Source of the DNA: Alphaproteobacteria bacterium
Lineage (GTDB): Bacteria > Pseudomonadota > Alphaproteobacteria > Micropepsales > Micropepsaceae
Reading direction: 5' to 3'
NCBI GenBank assembly: GCA_016124635.1
Contig: WGNJ01000001.1
Coordinates: forward strand, 124,001 to 188,000
DNA: 64,000 bases
Under the pieces are notes generated by a model, which searched no databases, was not told the origin of the DNA, and saw nothing but the letters and a program-made list of their open reading frames with translations. Position 1 is the first letter of the stretch, and each line of letters begins with the position of its first letter. The position numbers were made by a program, and so were the translations under genes. Of the stretch, positions 17,308 to 26,567 are shown in pieces.

Positions 17308-18220
17308 CCGAACGGCTCTGTGGGTTGACCCTCACGTCGGCGGCGTCCCCCGCCAGAAGCGGAATGGGATCGAGGGCGGCAAGCATCTGCACCATGACCG
17401 GCGCCAGGATGAAGGCAGCATTCGCCAGCGTCGTTGCGACGCCGCCAGTCCGCGCCGTCGGATCCGCGACATCCGAAATTGCGCCACGCAGAGCTTCCTG
17501 CGGGTTTGCGTCGGCGACGGCCAAAGCCTGCGAAGACGGGGTCGCCTGTGCGTCCGCAAGGATCGCCGAAGTGTCGCAATCGGGCGTACAGGTGAGCGCG
17601 GTCAGAACCGAAGAAACGCTTCGTTCATTACCGCTCTTCGTGAAAAAGATGCGGCGGTTGGCGTGAGCGGCGTCCGGAAAGAGCGTCGAGGCCGAGGCTT
17701 GAGGCGTTGCCTCAGCAGCTTTGATCAGCTTGATCGCGCCCTTCGGACCGAGGAAATGCGCGGCGTAAAGTTCGCCGCCGCTGACCTGCCGGCCGAGGGC
17801 GGACTCCATGGTCTGGCGGACATCGTTTGTCATTTCTCCGGCCATGGTGGCCGCGACCTCGGGGTCCTGGCGCAGGGCAAGAATTTCCTGGCGAAGGGCC
17901 GGGTCGGCAACATGGAACCGGCCGTCATTGCCCATCGAGATGGCGTCCGCGTAGGTCCCGAGCCCGTGTTCAGAGCCGTGCTGTTTGACCGTTCCGAGCC
18001 AGGTTTGCTCGATAAATTGGAAGAGCCCGCTGGCACTCGAGGAGGCGGCCTGAGCCTTGGGATCAAGGCTCGATTCCCGCATTGCCGTCTGCAGCAAATA
18101 GTTGAAATCCGCGCCCGTTCGCTGCGCCGCATTGCGCAGTGCGCCGATCACCGAACGATCGGTGGAAGGCGCCTGCGCCTGGGCCGTCTGACCCTGGGGT
18201 GGAACGGTGATGATCCGCAT
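17300..18220 (-). CDS. SLT-type lytic transglycosylase domain protein
   Basis: The 306-residue protein has a goose-lysozyme/SLT-like domain in the first half: Glu49 in AMRESSLDP is the likely catalytic residue, and ASGLFQFIEQTWLG (63-76) completes the family motif. The second half is low-complexity, Ala-rich and has two short hydrophobic stretches. No clear signal peptide is visible; the N-terminus is Gln/Pro-rich, which occurs in proteins exported by other routes or associated with flagellar or secretion systems. It would cleave peptidoglycan with 1,6-anhydro ring formation. Partner system unknown. Confidence 0.8.
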   Translation of the reverse strand: MRIITVPPQGQTAQAQAPSTDRSVIGALRNAAQRTGADFNYLLQTAMRESSLDPKAQAASSSASGLFQFIEQTWLGTVKQHGSEHGLGTYADAISMGNDGRFHVADPALRQEILALRQDPEVAATMAGEMTNDVRQTMESALGRQVSGGELYAAHFLGPKGAIKLIKAAEATPQASASTLFPDAAHANRRIFFTKSGNERSVSSVLTALTCTPDCDTSAILADAQATPSSQALAVADANPQEALRGAISDVADPTARTGGVATTLANAAFILAPVMVQMLAALDPIPLLAGDAADVRVNPQSRSAI

Positions 18221-18273
18221 AGCGATCTGACAGTCGCAAGCTCTGTGCCAGCGCCGCAGATGCTAACGAGACC

Positions 18274-18699
18274 TTAAGACGGACCGCGTCCGAGCAGATC
18301 GGTGAAGCGTGCGACGACCGACTTCAACCGCGCCGCCTCATAAGGCACGCGCGTTCCCGAACCCCACACCGGTCCCGGCCAAGCACCGTCGCCGTCATTG
18401 CGCGCGACGACGTGAATGTGCAGTTGCCGCACGATATTTCCAAGGGCGCCGATGTTGATCTTCAGCGCTTTCGTTTCAGCCTTCAGCTTCGCCGCCGCAA
18501 AATCGACTTCGCGCCAAAGCAACGCGCGTTCGGCTTCGGGTAGATCAAAGGGTTCAACCGCGTGTCTGAGCCGCGGCACCAAGATCAGCCACGGAAAGCG
18601 GCGATCGTTCATCAGCAAGACGCGCGACAGCTTCCAATCGACGAGCTTCTCAGTATCCGCCTCGAGCTTCGGATCGAGATCGAAATCCGGATCCGTCAT
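18274..18699 (-). CDS. HIT domain protein (nucleotide hydrolase family)
   Basis: The 141-residue protein carries the histidine-triad region as QLHIHVVAR (about residues 92-100): the first His of the canonical HxHxH is Gln while the catalytic central His remains. This Gln variant occurs in a bacterial HIT branch of similar length with a WPGPVWG segment, also seen here. HIT enzymes hydrolyse dinucleoside polyphosphates or nucleotide conjugates. It is coupled to the GFA gene by an ATGA overlap at 18699. Confidence 0.88.
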   Translation of the reverse strand: MTDPDFDLDPKLEADTEKLVDWKLSRVLLMNDRRFPWLILVPRLRHAVEPFDLPEAERALLWREVDFAAAKLKAETKALKINIGALGNIVRQLHIHVVARNDGDGAWPGPVWGSGTRVPYEAARLKSVVARFTDLLGRGPS

Positions 18700-19160
18700 C
18701 AGCCGAGCAGAGCCTTGCGCCGCGCCAAGCTATCGGCGGGCCACTCCTCAGCCGTCTTGTAATACTCCGCCACGGCTCGCGTCCCCGGCGGCAGCACGAC
18801 CCATGGCTGCTTCGTTGAGGTAAAGATGTGAATATCGGGTGGGCATTGATCCGGATCGTCGAGCGTACCGACGCGCACGAAGCGCACCTTGTCGCCGGCA
18901 CCGCCGTAGTTGCTCCACAGCGCAATCTTGCACTTGGGGCAACGCACGATCTTCTGGCCCTTGCCGCTGTTCGAGGGCGTATTGATCGCCTCGGGCACAC
19001 CATGCAGCAGCTCGACGCGATCCGCTTCGATCATCGCATTCAAGGCGAAAGACGCGCCGCTCTCGCGCTGGCACCATCGGCAATGGCAACAGTGCACGAA
19101 CATCGGTTTCGACGTCATGCGATATCGAATTTCGCGGCAATCGCAGCCACCTTCCATCAC
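18699..19160 (-). CDS. GFA family protein (glutathione-dependent formaldehyde-activating enzyme-like)
   Basis: A 153-residue zinc protein with the family cysteine pattern: Cys6 and Cys8 (GGCDC), Cys24/25/27/30 (CCHCRWC) and a later CPKC pair, then the FTSTKQPWV segment. The first member of the family was described as catalysing S-hydroxymethylglutathione formation, but many members have other or unknown roles. It lies between an acyl-CoA dehydrogenase gene (9 nt upstream) and the HIT gene. A second, diverged GFA gene is at 41330. Confidence 0.9.
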   Translation of the reverse strand: MMEGGCDCREIRYRMTSKPMFVHCCHCRWCQRESGASFALNAMIEADRVELLHGVPEAINTPSNSGKGQKIVRCPKCKIALWSNYGGAGDKVRFVRVGTLDDPDQCPPDIHIFTSTKQPWVVLPPGTRAVAEYYKTAEEWPADSLARRKALLG

Positions 19161-19169
19161 GCTCTCCCT

Positions 19170-20318
19170 TCAATACGATTTCGGTAGGCCGAGCGCCTTC
19201 TCGGCCAGAAAATTCAGGATCATCTCTCGGCTCACCGGCGCGATCCGCGCGATCAATACCTCGCGGAACAAGCGCTCAACATGAAACTCGCGTGCATAGC
19301 CCATACCGCCATGCGTTATGACGGCGGTCTCGCATGCTTTGAACGCGGCTTCAGCGGCGAGGTATTTCGCGGCATTGGCCTCCACTCCGCAGGACTTGCC
19401 CGCGTCGTAGAGCGACGCCGCGTGCATGATCATGAGCCACGCCGCCTCGAGCTCGGCCCACGAGCGCGCAAGCGGATGCTGGATCGCCTGGTTTTGGCCG
19501 ATCGGCCGGCCGAACACGACGCGCTCGCGCGCATAGGTCGCGGCTCTCTTCAGCGCGTTGCGGCCGATGCCGACCGCCTCGGCGGCGACCAAGATCCTCT
19601 CGGGATTGAAGGCGTGGAGCAGGTAGTCGAACCCCTTCCCAGCTTCGCCGACGAGGTCGTCTCCCGGCACCCGCAAGCCGTCGATGAACAACATATTCGA
19701 GTCGACCGCGTGGCGTCCCATCTTCGGGATCTCGCGCACCTCGACGCGGGACCGATCGAGCTTTGTGTAGAACAGAGTCAGCCCATCCGTCGGCTTCTTC
19801 CCCTTTGGCGCCGTTCGCGCAAGCAGCAGCATGTGCGTCGCGGTTTGCGCGGTCGAGGTCCAGATCTTGCGGCCACTCACGACCCAATCGCTGCCGTCTT
19901 GTTCCGCCCGCGTCTTGATGCTCGACGTATCGAGCCCAGCGTCGGGCTCCGTGACCGCGAAGCAGCAGCGAGTTTCACCCGCGATCAGCGGCTTCAGCAT
20001 GCGTGCCTTCTGCGCGTCGGTGCCAAACACCGCTATCGGATGGGGCCCGAAGATGTTGATGTGCACCGCCGAGACGCCGCTCATGCCCGCGCCAGAGACG
20101 GCGATTTCATGCATCATTTGCGCGGCGTCGCCCACGCCCAATCCCGCACCGCCGACGCTCTCCGGCATTGCCACACCCAGAAAACCGCCCGTTGCGATAT
20201 CGCGCACGAAGTCCTCGGGAAACTTGTGATCGTTGTCCCGGGCGAACCAATAGGCGTCATCGTATTTCGCGCAGATCTTTGCGATTGGCGCGACGACGGG
20301 AGAGATTTGCGCGCTCAT
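19170..20318 (-). CDS. acyl-CoA dehydrogenase family protein
   Basis: The ATG at 20318 (ATGA overlap with the upstream gene) gives 382 residues, the usual size. FAD/substrate-binding segments CCFAVTEPDAGLDTSS and WVVSGRKIWTS are clear. RVVFGRPIGQNQAIQHPLA and THGGMGYAREFHVERLFRE follow the family order. The latter contains a Glu near the position used as catalytic base in some subfamilies. It oxidises an acyl-CoA to the enoyl-CoA, passing electrons to ETF. Chain specificity cannot be read. It is probably cotranscribed with a CDP-alcohol phosphatidyltransferase, an unexpected pairing. Confidence 0.92.
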   Translation of the reverse strand: MSAQISPVVAPIAKICAKYDDAYWFARDNDHKFPEDFVRDIATGGFLGVAMPESVGGAGLGVGDAAQMMHEIAVSGAGMSGVSAVHINIFGPHPIAVFGTDAQKARMLKPLIAGETRCCFAVTEPDAGLDTSSIKTRAEQDGSDWVVSGRKIWTSTAQTATHMLLLARTAPKGKKPTDGLTLFYTKLDRSRVEVREIPKMGRHAVDSNMLFIDGLRVPGDDLVGEAGKGFDYLLHAFNPERILVAAEAVGIGRNALKRAATYARERVVFGRPIGQNQAIQHPLARSWAELEAAWLMIMHAASLYDAGKSCGVEANAAKYLAAEAAFKACETAVITHGGMGYAREFHVERLFREVLIARIAPVSREMILNFLAEKALGLPKSY

Positions 20319-20956
20319 TCGGCAGTTCCCGCAGTGGCGGCCCGGTCGATCTCGCCGAATGTATTCACGGCTGCGGCGACACGGGTACCTGCCGTGATCC
20401 AGCACATCACCGCGTAAACGACGGCGATGGTCGAAAACCATGCCGGAAAGACGCACATCAGCACCAGGCACAGGATCGTCTCGGTCCCCTCCGTTAGACC
20501 GCCAAGATAATAGAGCGACTTCCATCCACGGATGTCAGTGGTCATGTCGTGCTTCGCCGCAAACACCGCGTAGGCGAGAAACGTCGATGCTGTGGCGATG
20601 AAGCTCGTTACCAAGAACGCGGCTGCCAGCGCATTGGCCGCCGGATCGGCGAGCGCAAAACCGAACACGACCGAGGCATAGACGATGAAATCCAAAACGA
20701 TGTCCAGAAAGCCGCCGAGATCGGTTACCCTTGATTGCCTCGCGATCGCCCCGTCGAGAGCGTCGAAAAATCGGCTCAACAGAAGCATGACTGCGGCCGG
20801 CAAATAGACCTCGGAGGCCACGAGCCCCGTCGCAGCGAGACCGAGCACAAATCCCGTTATAGTGGCGGTCGTGGCGGAAATTCGCCATTTGAGTGCGTAT
20901 CGCGCGATCTCTGCTAGAGGCGGATCGATCCGCTTTCGTATAATGGCGTCCAACAT
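20315..20956 (-). CDS. CDP-alcohol phosphatidyltransferase family protein
   Basis: The ATG at 20956 gives 213 residues starting MLDAIIRKRIDPP, which is the expected N-terminus; earlier frames are not supported. The signature reads DALDGAIAR, then a glycine, LD and D with standard spacing (GGFLDIVLDF). Several hydrophobic helices follow. Compared with the copy at 336-968 it has a different helix layout and is probably specific for another alcohol, perhaps inositol- or serine-type acceptors. It overlaps the acyl-CoA dehydrogenase start by 4 nt. Confidence 0.85.
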   Translation of the reverse strand: MLDAIIRKRIDPPLAEIARYALKWRISATTATITGFVLGLAATGLVASEVYLPAAVMLLLSRFFDALDGAIARQSRVTDLGGFLDIVLDFIVYASVVFGFALADPAANALAAAFLVTSFIATASTFLAYAVFAAKHDMTTDIRGWKSLYYLGGLTEGTETILCLVLMCVFPAWFSTIAVVYAVMCWITAGTRVAAAVNTFGEIDRAATAGTAE

Positions 20957-21041
20957 GAACCGGCTTCCCTTGTCGTCCGCGACGCATACCATGCCTATGC
21001 ATCTCGAGACGACGATCCAATTTGGTGAAAGGACCAATCTC

Positions 21042-21446
21042 ATGCGTGTTGCGTTGCTGTCTCTTGCCCTTGCCGCGGTCACAATGGCAGTCGGCTCTGC
21101 TTCTGCGGCCGAAATCAATACCGGCAAGGAACTCGTGGCCGCCTGCACGATTTACGCCGCAAAGGATGAGAACGCGTTGCGCGATCCCGATCCCTGTCGC
21201 CGATTTCTGGTCGGCTTCTTCACCGCGTTCAAGGCAAGTGACGACGCTCAGCGCGAGGCGATGGTGAAGGGGTTGCCCTCGACCGCGGCACCGAACTGCA
21301 TACGCCTGCCCGATTTTCTATCCTATCGAGAGATGGCTCAGCGCCTGGTCGCCTACGGCAAAGCTCATCCGAGCGAGCTGAGCGGCGCGGCCAACGACCT
21401 GGCGCAGCACACGCTCGAGACGGATTTCCCCTGCCCGCCACGTTGA
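21042..21446 (+). CDS. Rap1a/Tai family-like exported protein
   Basis: The 134-residue product has a signal peptide (MRVALLSLAL start, cleavage near ASA-AE at 22-23) and then a small domain with conserved features of the Rap1a/Tai group: GKELVAAC, CRRFLVGFFTAF, and cysteines at the start, middle (CIRLP) and end (FPCPP). Founding members are immunity proteins against type VI amidase effectors, but chromosomal relatives in alphaproteobacteria usually stand alone. No effector or T6SS gene is nearby. Its stop overlaps a possible TTG start of the next gene. Confidence 0.65.
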   Translation: MRVALLSLALAAVTMAVGSASAAEINTGKELVAACTIYAAKDENALRDPDPCRRFLVGFFTAFKASDDAQREAMVKGLPSTAAPNCIRLPDFLSYREMAQRLVAYGKAHPSELSGAANDLAQHTLETDFPCPPR

Positions 21447-21460
21447 GTTGGGTACAGAAA

Positions 21461-23227
21461 ATGCGATTGGTTCTCGCAGCAGCGATAGGATGTCTCTTGA
21501 TGGCGAAGCCCGGTTTAGCGGCGGACAAACAGTTCAAAGACACGGCGGCTCCAGGCGGCGGCGACCGCTATACCGGCGAACCTTTCGCGACGCGTGCACC
21601 GGTCATTGCGATGCACGGAATGGCCGCAACCGCGCAACCTTTGGCGACGATGGTCGCGATCGACATCTTGAAGAAGGGCGGCAGCGCCGTCGACGCGGCG
21701 ATTGCCGCCAACGCGACGCTCGGACTCATGGAGTCGCCGAGCTGCGGCATCGGCGGCGATCTCTTCGCCATCGTTTGGGATCCGAAGACACGAAAGCTCG
21801 TCGGCCTGAATGCGTCGGGTCGCTCGCCGATGGGCCGCACATTGGCGCAGCTCAAGGCCAAGCTTGGCGACAAGAAACTCATTCCTCCACTCGGCTCGCT
21901 CCCCGTCACGGTGCCGGGCGCCGTCGACGGTTGGTTCGAGCTTCACGATCGCTTCGGCAAGCTGCCGATGGATCAGGTGCTTGCCCCGGCCATCGCCTAT
22001 GCCCGCGAAGGCTTCCCCGTTTCGCAGCTCGTAGCCTATTACCTCGAGCGCAATTTCAAAGCCTTCAACAAGAACCGCGACCTGATCGAAGAATTCGACA
22101 ACGCCAAGCACACCTTCCTCATCGATGGCCACACCCCCAGACAGGGCGAAGTCTTTCGCAATCCTGATCTGGCCCACACCTACGAGCTGATAGCCAAAGG
22201 CGGCCGTGACGCCTTCTACAAAGGCCAGATAGCCAAAACGATCGACGCCTATTTCCGCCGCATCGGCGGCGATCTTCGCTATGAGGATTTCGCCGACCAC
22301 AAAAGCGAATGGGTCGATCCCGTCGGCGTGAACTACCGCGGTTATGACGTCTACGAACTGCCGCCGAATACGCAAGGCGTCGCCGCGCTGGAAATGCTGA
22401 AGATATTGGCAGGCTTTGATTTGAAGAAGATGGGCCGCGGCTCAGCCGACGCCCTCCATGTCATGGTCGAAGCCAAACGCCTCGCGTTCGAAGATCTCGC
22501 CAAATACTTCGCCGACCCGGCATTTTACAACGCACCGACCAAGACGCTGATCTCGGATGCGTACGCGGCCCAACGTCGGGCGCTTATCCATCTCGATCGC
22601 GTCAACGCCGACATCGGTCCGGGCGAAGTGAAGCTTTCGCAGGGCGACACGACCTACCTCACCGCCGCCGACAAGGACGGCATGATGATTTCGTTGATTC
22701 AATCGAACTATCGGGGCATGGGCTCTGGGCTCGTCGCGGATGGTCTCGGCTTCATGTTTCAAGACCGCGGTGAGCTCTTCAATCTCGACCCAGCGCATCC
22801 CAACCTCTATGCACCTGGCAAACGCCCGTTCCACACCATCATTCCGGCCTTCGTCATGAAGGACGGCAAACCGTACATGAGCTTTGGCGTCATGGGCGGC
22901 GACATGCAGCCCCAAGGTCACGTCCAGGTTCTGGTCAACATGATCGACTTCGGTCTCAACGTGCAGGAGGCGGGCGACGCCGCACGCTTCCGCCACTACA
23001 ACGGCCCCGAGCCGACCGGTGAACCCGCAAAGAGTCCAACCGGCACGCTGCAGTTGGAAAGCGGCATCTCACCGGACGTCCGCGCGGAACTTTCGCGTCG
23101 CGGCCACACGGTCGAGCCCGGCGACGGCGGCTTCGGCGGCTATCAAGCCATCATGCGTGATCCGCAGACCGGCGCTTACTGGGGCGCCTCGGAGATGCGC
23201 AAAGACGGCGCCGCAATGGGCTATTAG
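21461..23227 (+). CDS. ggt: gamma-glutamyltransferase (gamma-glutamyl transpeptidase family)
   Basis: The ATG at 21461 gives 588 residues with a Sec signal peptide (MRLVLAAAIG, cleavage near GLA-AD at 20-21); a TTG at 21443 is an alternative. The proenzyme layout is complete: large-subunit segment GIGGDLFAIVWD, the autocleavage/nucleophile region GDTTYLTAADKDG where a Thr starts the small subunit, and GGDMQPQGHVQVLVN near the end. It would cleave gamma-glutamyl amides such as glutathione in the periplasm. It abuts the convergent monooxygenase gene with no gap. Confidence 0.92.
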   Translation: MRLVLAAAIGCLLMAKPGLAADKQFKDTAAPGGGDRYTGEPFATRAPVIAMHGMAATAQPLATMVAIDILKKGGSAVDAAIAANATLGLMESPSCGIGGDLFAIVWDPKTRKLVGLNASGRSPMGRTLAQLKAKLGDKKLIPPLGSLPVTVPGAVDGWFELHDRFGKLPMDQVLAPAIAYAREGFPVSQLVAYYLERNFKAFNKNRDLIEEFDNAKHTFLIDGHTPRQGEVFRNPDLAHTYELIAKGGRDAFYKGQIAKTIDAYFRRIGGDLRYEDFADHKSEWVDPVGVNYRGYDVYELPPNTQGVAALEMLKILAGFDLKKMGRGSADALHVMVEAKRLAFEDLAKYFADPAFYNAPTKTLISDAYAAQRRALIHLDRVNADIGPGEVKLSQGDTTYLTAADKDGMMISLIQSNYRGMGSGLVADGLGFMFQDRGELFNLDPAHPNLYAPGKRPFHTIIPAFVMKDGKPYMSFGVMGGDMQPQGHVQVLVNMIDFGLNVQEAGDAARFRHYNGPEPTGEPAKSPTGTLQLESGISPDVRAELSRRGHTVEPGDGGFGGYQAIMRDPQTGAYWGASEMRKDGAAMGY

Positions 23228-25042
23228 CTACGATCCAAACTCCAACCCCGGCATGCCTTCCTTCTCGCGCCAGTTTCGCGCGAGTTCGAAGAACGCGACC
23301 GAGCCTGGCCCGTAGAGATTGTCGAGGAAGCCGCGGCCTTGCCCCGGCTTGCCTTCGCCGTTGTAGTAGCCGGGCGTGCAATCCATCTGAAAGTGGACGT
23401 TCTGGATCGAGTTGCGCTGGATCGTCTCGCACCACTCGGCTTCCGCTTCGGCGCTTGGCTCGATCGTCTGCGCTTGGCGTTCCTCTCCGTGGTGCACGAC
23501 ATCGGCGATATAGCGCGCCTGTTCGTCCAACATATGCGGAAAGTTCGGCGTCAGCGTGTTCTGGGTGATGCCCATGTGGAAACAATTGGGAAAGCCGCGC
23601 GCCGTGACACCGTGCAAGGTCCTGACGCCGTCGGCCCAGTGCGATGTCAACGTCTCGCCGCCGCGCCCATAGACTTCAAAGCCCGCACGCCGCGTATAGG
23701 ACGTCCCGACTTCGAACCCGGTCGCGAAGATGATGCAATCGACCTCGTATTCCGTGCCGTCGAACACGAGGCCCTTCTCGGTTATTTCCTCGACCCCGCG
23801 CCCTTGCGTGTCGACTAGAGTCACGTTCGCCCGGTTGAACGTCGGTAGGTACTCGTCGTTGAACGTCGGCCGCTTGCAGAACTGGCGATACCAAGGCTTC
23901 AACGCTTCGGCGGCCTTGGGGTTCTGAACCGTCGAGTCGACGCGCGCTCGAATCTCGTTCATTTTCTTGAAGTCGGCGATCTCCATCGCCCGTGCGAACT
24001 CGATCGGCGAAACCTCGAGGTCCTTCCGGCGGGAAGCCGACGTCGCCAGCTTGCGTATGATGTCGGTCCAGCCGTCGTTGACCAGATCCTCGTCCTGCAT
24101 GCCTCCGCTGACGAGCGTATTGAAGTTCTCCATGCGCCGCTTTTGCCACCCCGGCGTCAACGTCTGAGCCCAATCGGGGTCGGTCGGCCGGTTGCGGCGG
24201 AGATCGACTGACGACGGCGTGCGTTGGAAAACGTAGAGATGTTTCGCATGCCGCGCGAGGTGCGGCACGCATTGAATTGCCGTCGCCCCCGTCCCGATGA
24301 TCGCAACACGCTTGTCCGCGAGTTTCGTCAACCCGCCTTCGGAATTGCCGCCGGTGTAGCCGTAATCCCAGCGGCTCGTATGAAAGCTGTGCCCTTTGAA
24401 CCGCGTGATGCCGCGAATGCCCGGCAGCTTCGGCCGGTTCAGCGGGCCACTCGACATGACGATGTATTTGGCCTTCATCGCGTCGCCGCGATTTGTCTTG
24501 ACCTGCCAGCGCTTGTCTTCGTCGAGCCAACGGACTTCGGTGATCTCGGTCTGGAACAGCGCCTTGTCGTAGAGATCGAACGTCTTGCCGATGCGTTGCG
24601 CATGCGCGCGAATCTCGGCCGCGAAGCTGTATTTCTCTTTTGGCAGATAGCCCGTCTCTTCGAGCAACGGCAGATAGATGTAGGACTCGATATCGCACTG
24701 GGCGCCGGGATAACGATTCCAATACCAGGTGCCGCCGAAGTCGCCGCCCTTCTCGACGATGCGGATGTCCTTCACGCCGGCTTCGCGCAATCGCGCCGCA
24801 GCTAACTGCCCGCCAAACCCGCCGCCGACGATCAGCGCATCCACTTCGTCGCTGAGCGGCGGCCGCGTGAAGCCGGACGCCACATACGAATCGTCCACAT
24901 AGTGTTGGAAGTCGCCGGCAACCTCCACGTATTGATCGTACGCGTCGGCGCGCAACCGACGGTCGCGCTCGTGGCGATATTTTGCACGCAACGCTTTGGG
25001 ATCGAAATCGAGCTCCTCGGTCCGGTCAATCGCACCGCTCAT
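23228..25042 (-). CDS. flavin-binding Baeyer-Villiger-type monooxygenase
   Basis: The second ATG (25042) gives 604 residues. Motifs in order: GGGFGG (FAD Rossmann, about residue 73), GGTWYWNRYPGAQCD, the Baeyer-Villiger fingerprint FKGHSFHTSRWDY (FxGxxxHxxxW), GTGATAIQ (NADPH Rossmann) and ATGFEVGTSYTRR. This is the cyclohexanone/phenylacetone monooxygenase type with an N-terminal extension of about 65 residues. It inserts oxygen next to a ketone to form an ester or lactone using NADPH. It stands alone; substrate unknown. Confidence 0.92.
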   Translation of the reverse strand: MSGAIDRTEELDFDPKALRAKYRHERDRRLRADAYDQYVEVAGDFQHYVDDSYVASGFTRPPLSDEVDALIVGGGFGGQLAAARLREAGVKDIRIVEKGGDFGGTWYWNRYPGAQCDIESYIYLPLLEETGYLPKEKYSFAAEIRAHAQRIGKTFDLYDKALFQTEITEVRWLDEDKRWQVKTNRGDAMKAKYIVMSSGPLNRPKLPGIRGITRFKGHSFHTSRWDYGYTGGNSEGGLTKLADKRVAIIGTGATAIQCVPHLARHAKHLYVFQRTPSSVDLRRNRPTDPDWAQTLTPGWQKRRMENFNTLVSGGMQDEDLVNDGWTDIIRKLATSASRRKDLEVSPIEFARAMEIADFKKMNEIRARVDSTVQNPKAAEALKPWYRQFCKRPTFNDEYLPTFNRANVTLVDTQGRGVEEITEKGLVFDGTEYEVDCIIFATGFEVGTSYTRRAGFEVYGRGGETLTSHWADGVRTLHGVTARGFPNCFHMGITQNTLTPNFPHMLDEQARYIADVVHHGEERQAQTIEPSAEAEAEWCETIQRNSIQNVHFQMDCTPGYYNGEGKPGQGRGFLDNLYGPGSVAFFELARNWREKEGMPGLEFGS

Positions 25043-25139
25043 GACAAGGTCTCCGGTAACAATAGCGATATGCCGCAAGGAGACCGCATTCTCGCGCCGG
25101 AATCAACGCGCCAGCTAAGGCAACAAACGGCGCGGAATC

Positions 25140-26567
25140 TCAGTGCTGGTGCTGTGCGTGATCCGCCGTCATACCGGATTCCCTGATATCCAGATCGGGG
25201 ACTTGGCGTGTCAGCGTGCCCAGAAAGTCCTTACAATATGACTGTGCCGTCGTTCGGCAGACTTTCTCGAACAAGCTCTCGTATCGCGCCTTGCGCTCGG
25301 CCAGCGGCATCGTGAGCGCCTGATGCATCGCCTCGGTAATTTCGTCGGAATCGTTGGGATTGATGATGATCGCGTCGTCGAGCTCCTCGGCCGCCCCCGC
25401 AAAGCGAGAGAGAACGAGCACGCCGGGATCCTCAGGGTCTTGCGCCGCGACATATTCCTTCGCCACCAGATTCATGCCGTCGCGTAGCGGCGTCACAAGC
25501 CCGACCCGCGCCACACGATAAAAGCCAGCCAAGGACGCACGCGCGATCGGCCGCGTCAAATACCGCAACGGCACCCAGTCGAATTCGGCAAACCGCCCGT
25601 TGATTTCGCCCGTGCGCCGGTCGAGATCGCGCTTCAGCCGCTGATATTCGGCCACATCTTCGCGGGAGCGAGGCGCAACCTGAAGATAGCTCACCTTCAG
25701 GCGATGCTCCTTGTGCTCTTCGAGCAGCCTTGAAAACGCGACGAAGCGATTGGGCAGACCCTTGGAATAATCGAGGCGGTCGACGCCGATGATCAGCGAG
25801 CGCCCGACGAGGCTATCGACCAACCGTTGCGTCGCCTTTGCGCTTGCGGCGCGTTTGGCCTGCCTTGCAAAGGCGCGCGCGTCGATGCCGATGGGCGCTG
25901 CGATCGGCATCATCGCATGACCGTCGGTTTGAATCCCGATGCCGGGCACTGCCACGAGGCCCAGCATCGATCTTAGACAATCTTGAAAATCACGAAGATG
26001 TTGCGCCGTTTGAAAACCGACGGCGTCGTAGTCGCACATCATACGCAGCAAGCGCCGCGCCTGCGGCAGAGCGTCGAGGAGGCTCGGCGGCACGAACGGC
26101 ACGTGCAGGAAGAACCCGATACGATTCTTCACGCCGAGGGCCCTGAGTTCGGTCGCCATCGGGATGAGATGGTAGTCGTGCACCCAGATTAGATCGTCCG
26201 GCTTGAGCAGCGGCAGAAGCGACTTTGCAAACGCCCGGTTGACGCTGAGATAGCTTTCGAACTCGACGCGCTCGAACGCGACCAGCCCGGGTCTGAAGTG
26301 CAAAAGCGGCCAAAGCGTGCCGTTCGTGAACCCGACATAGAAGCGCTCGTAGTCCTCCTTGGAAATCTCGACCGTTGCGTAGTCGACGTTTCCGGCCCGG
26401 TTGAGGTGCGGCTGTCCGCCTGTGTGTTCGGCGACTTGGCCGCTCCACCCGAACCACAAACCTCCGTCCTTGATCGCGTCTTTCACGCCGACGACCAATC
26501 CACCCGCGCGCGGACCGAGCTCCGTCGGAACCGGTACGCGATTGGATATGACTACGACGCGCGCCAA
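25140..26567 (-). CDS. otsA: trehalose-6-phosphate synthase
   Basis: A 475-residue GT20 glycosyltransferase. The start MARVVVISNRVPVP, GLWFGWSGQ (UDP-glucose/G6P pocket), HDYHLIPMATELR, FFLHVPFVPP, VDRLDYSKGLPNRF and PLRDGMNLVAKEY are all family hallmarks. It joins UDP-glucose and glucose-6-phosphate. It is third in the otsB-GH15-otsA operon; its start lies inside the end of the GH15 gene (16-nt overlap), so translation is probably coupled. Osmotic or desiccation stress response is the usual role. Confidence 0.96.
   Translation of the reverse strand: MARVVVISNRVPVPTELGPRAGGLVVGVKDAIKDGGLWFGWSGQVAEHTGGQPHLNRAGNVDYATVEISKEDYERFYVGFTNGTLWPLLHFRPGLVAFERVEFESYLSVNRAFAKSLLPLLKPDDLIWVHDYHLIPMATELRALGVKNRIGFFLHVPFVPPSLLDALPQARRLLRMMCDYDAVGFQTAQHLRDFQDCLRSMLGLVAVPGIGIQTDGHAMMPIAAPIGIDARAFARQAKRAASAKATQRLVDSLVGRSLIIGVDRLDYSKGLPNRFVAFSRLLEEHKEHRLKVSYLQVAPRSREDVAEYQRLKRDLDRRTGEINGRFAEFDWVPLRYLTRPIARASLAGFYRVARVGLVTPLRDGMNLVAKEYVAAQDPEDPGVLVLSRFAGAAEELDDAIIINPNDSDEITEAMHQALTMPLAERKARYESLFEKVCRTTAQSYCKDFLGTLTRQVPDLDIRESGMTADHAQHQH

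Noticed and set aside
19281-20417. 378-codon plus-strand frame opposite the acyl-CoA dehydrogenase
   Set aside because: Antisense shadow; no motif, and composition is rich in Arg, His and Asp as expected from antisense of a GC-rich gene.
25093-25134. Inverted repeat CGCGCCG/CGGCGCG between otsA and the Baeyer-Villiger gene as a terminator
   Set aside because: Only 7 bp with a 28-nt loop and no T-run; likely chance in GC-rich DNA.
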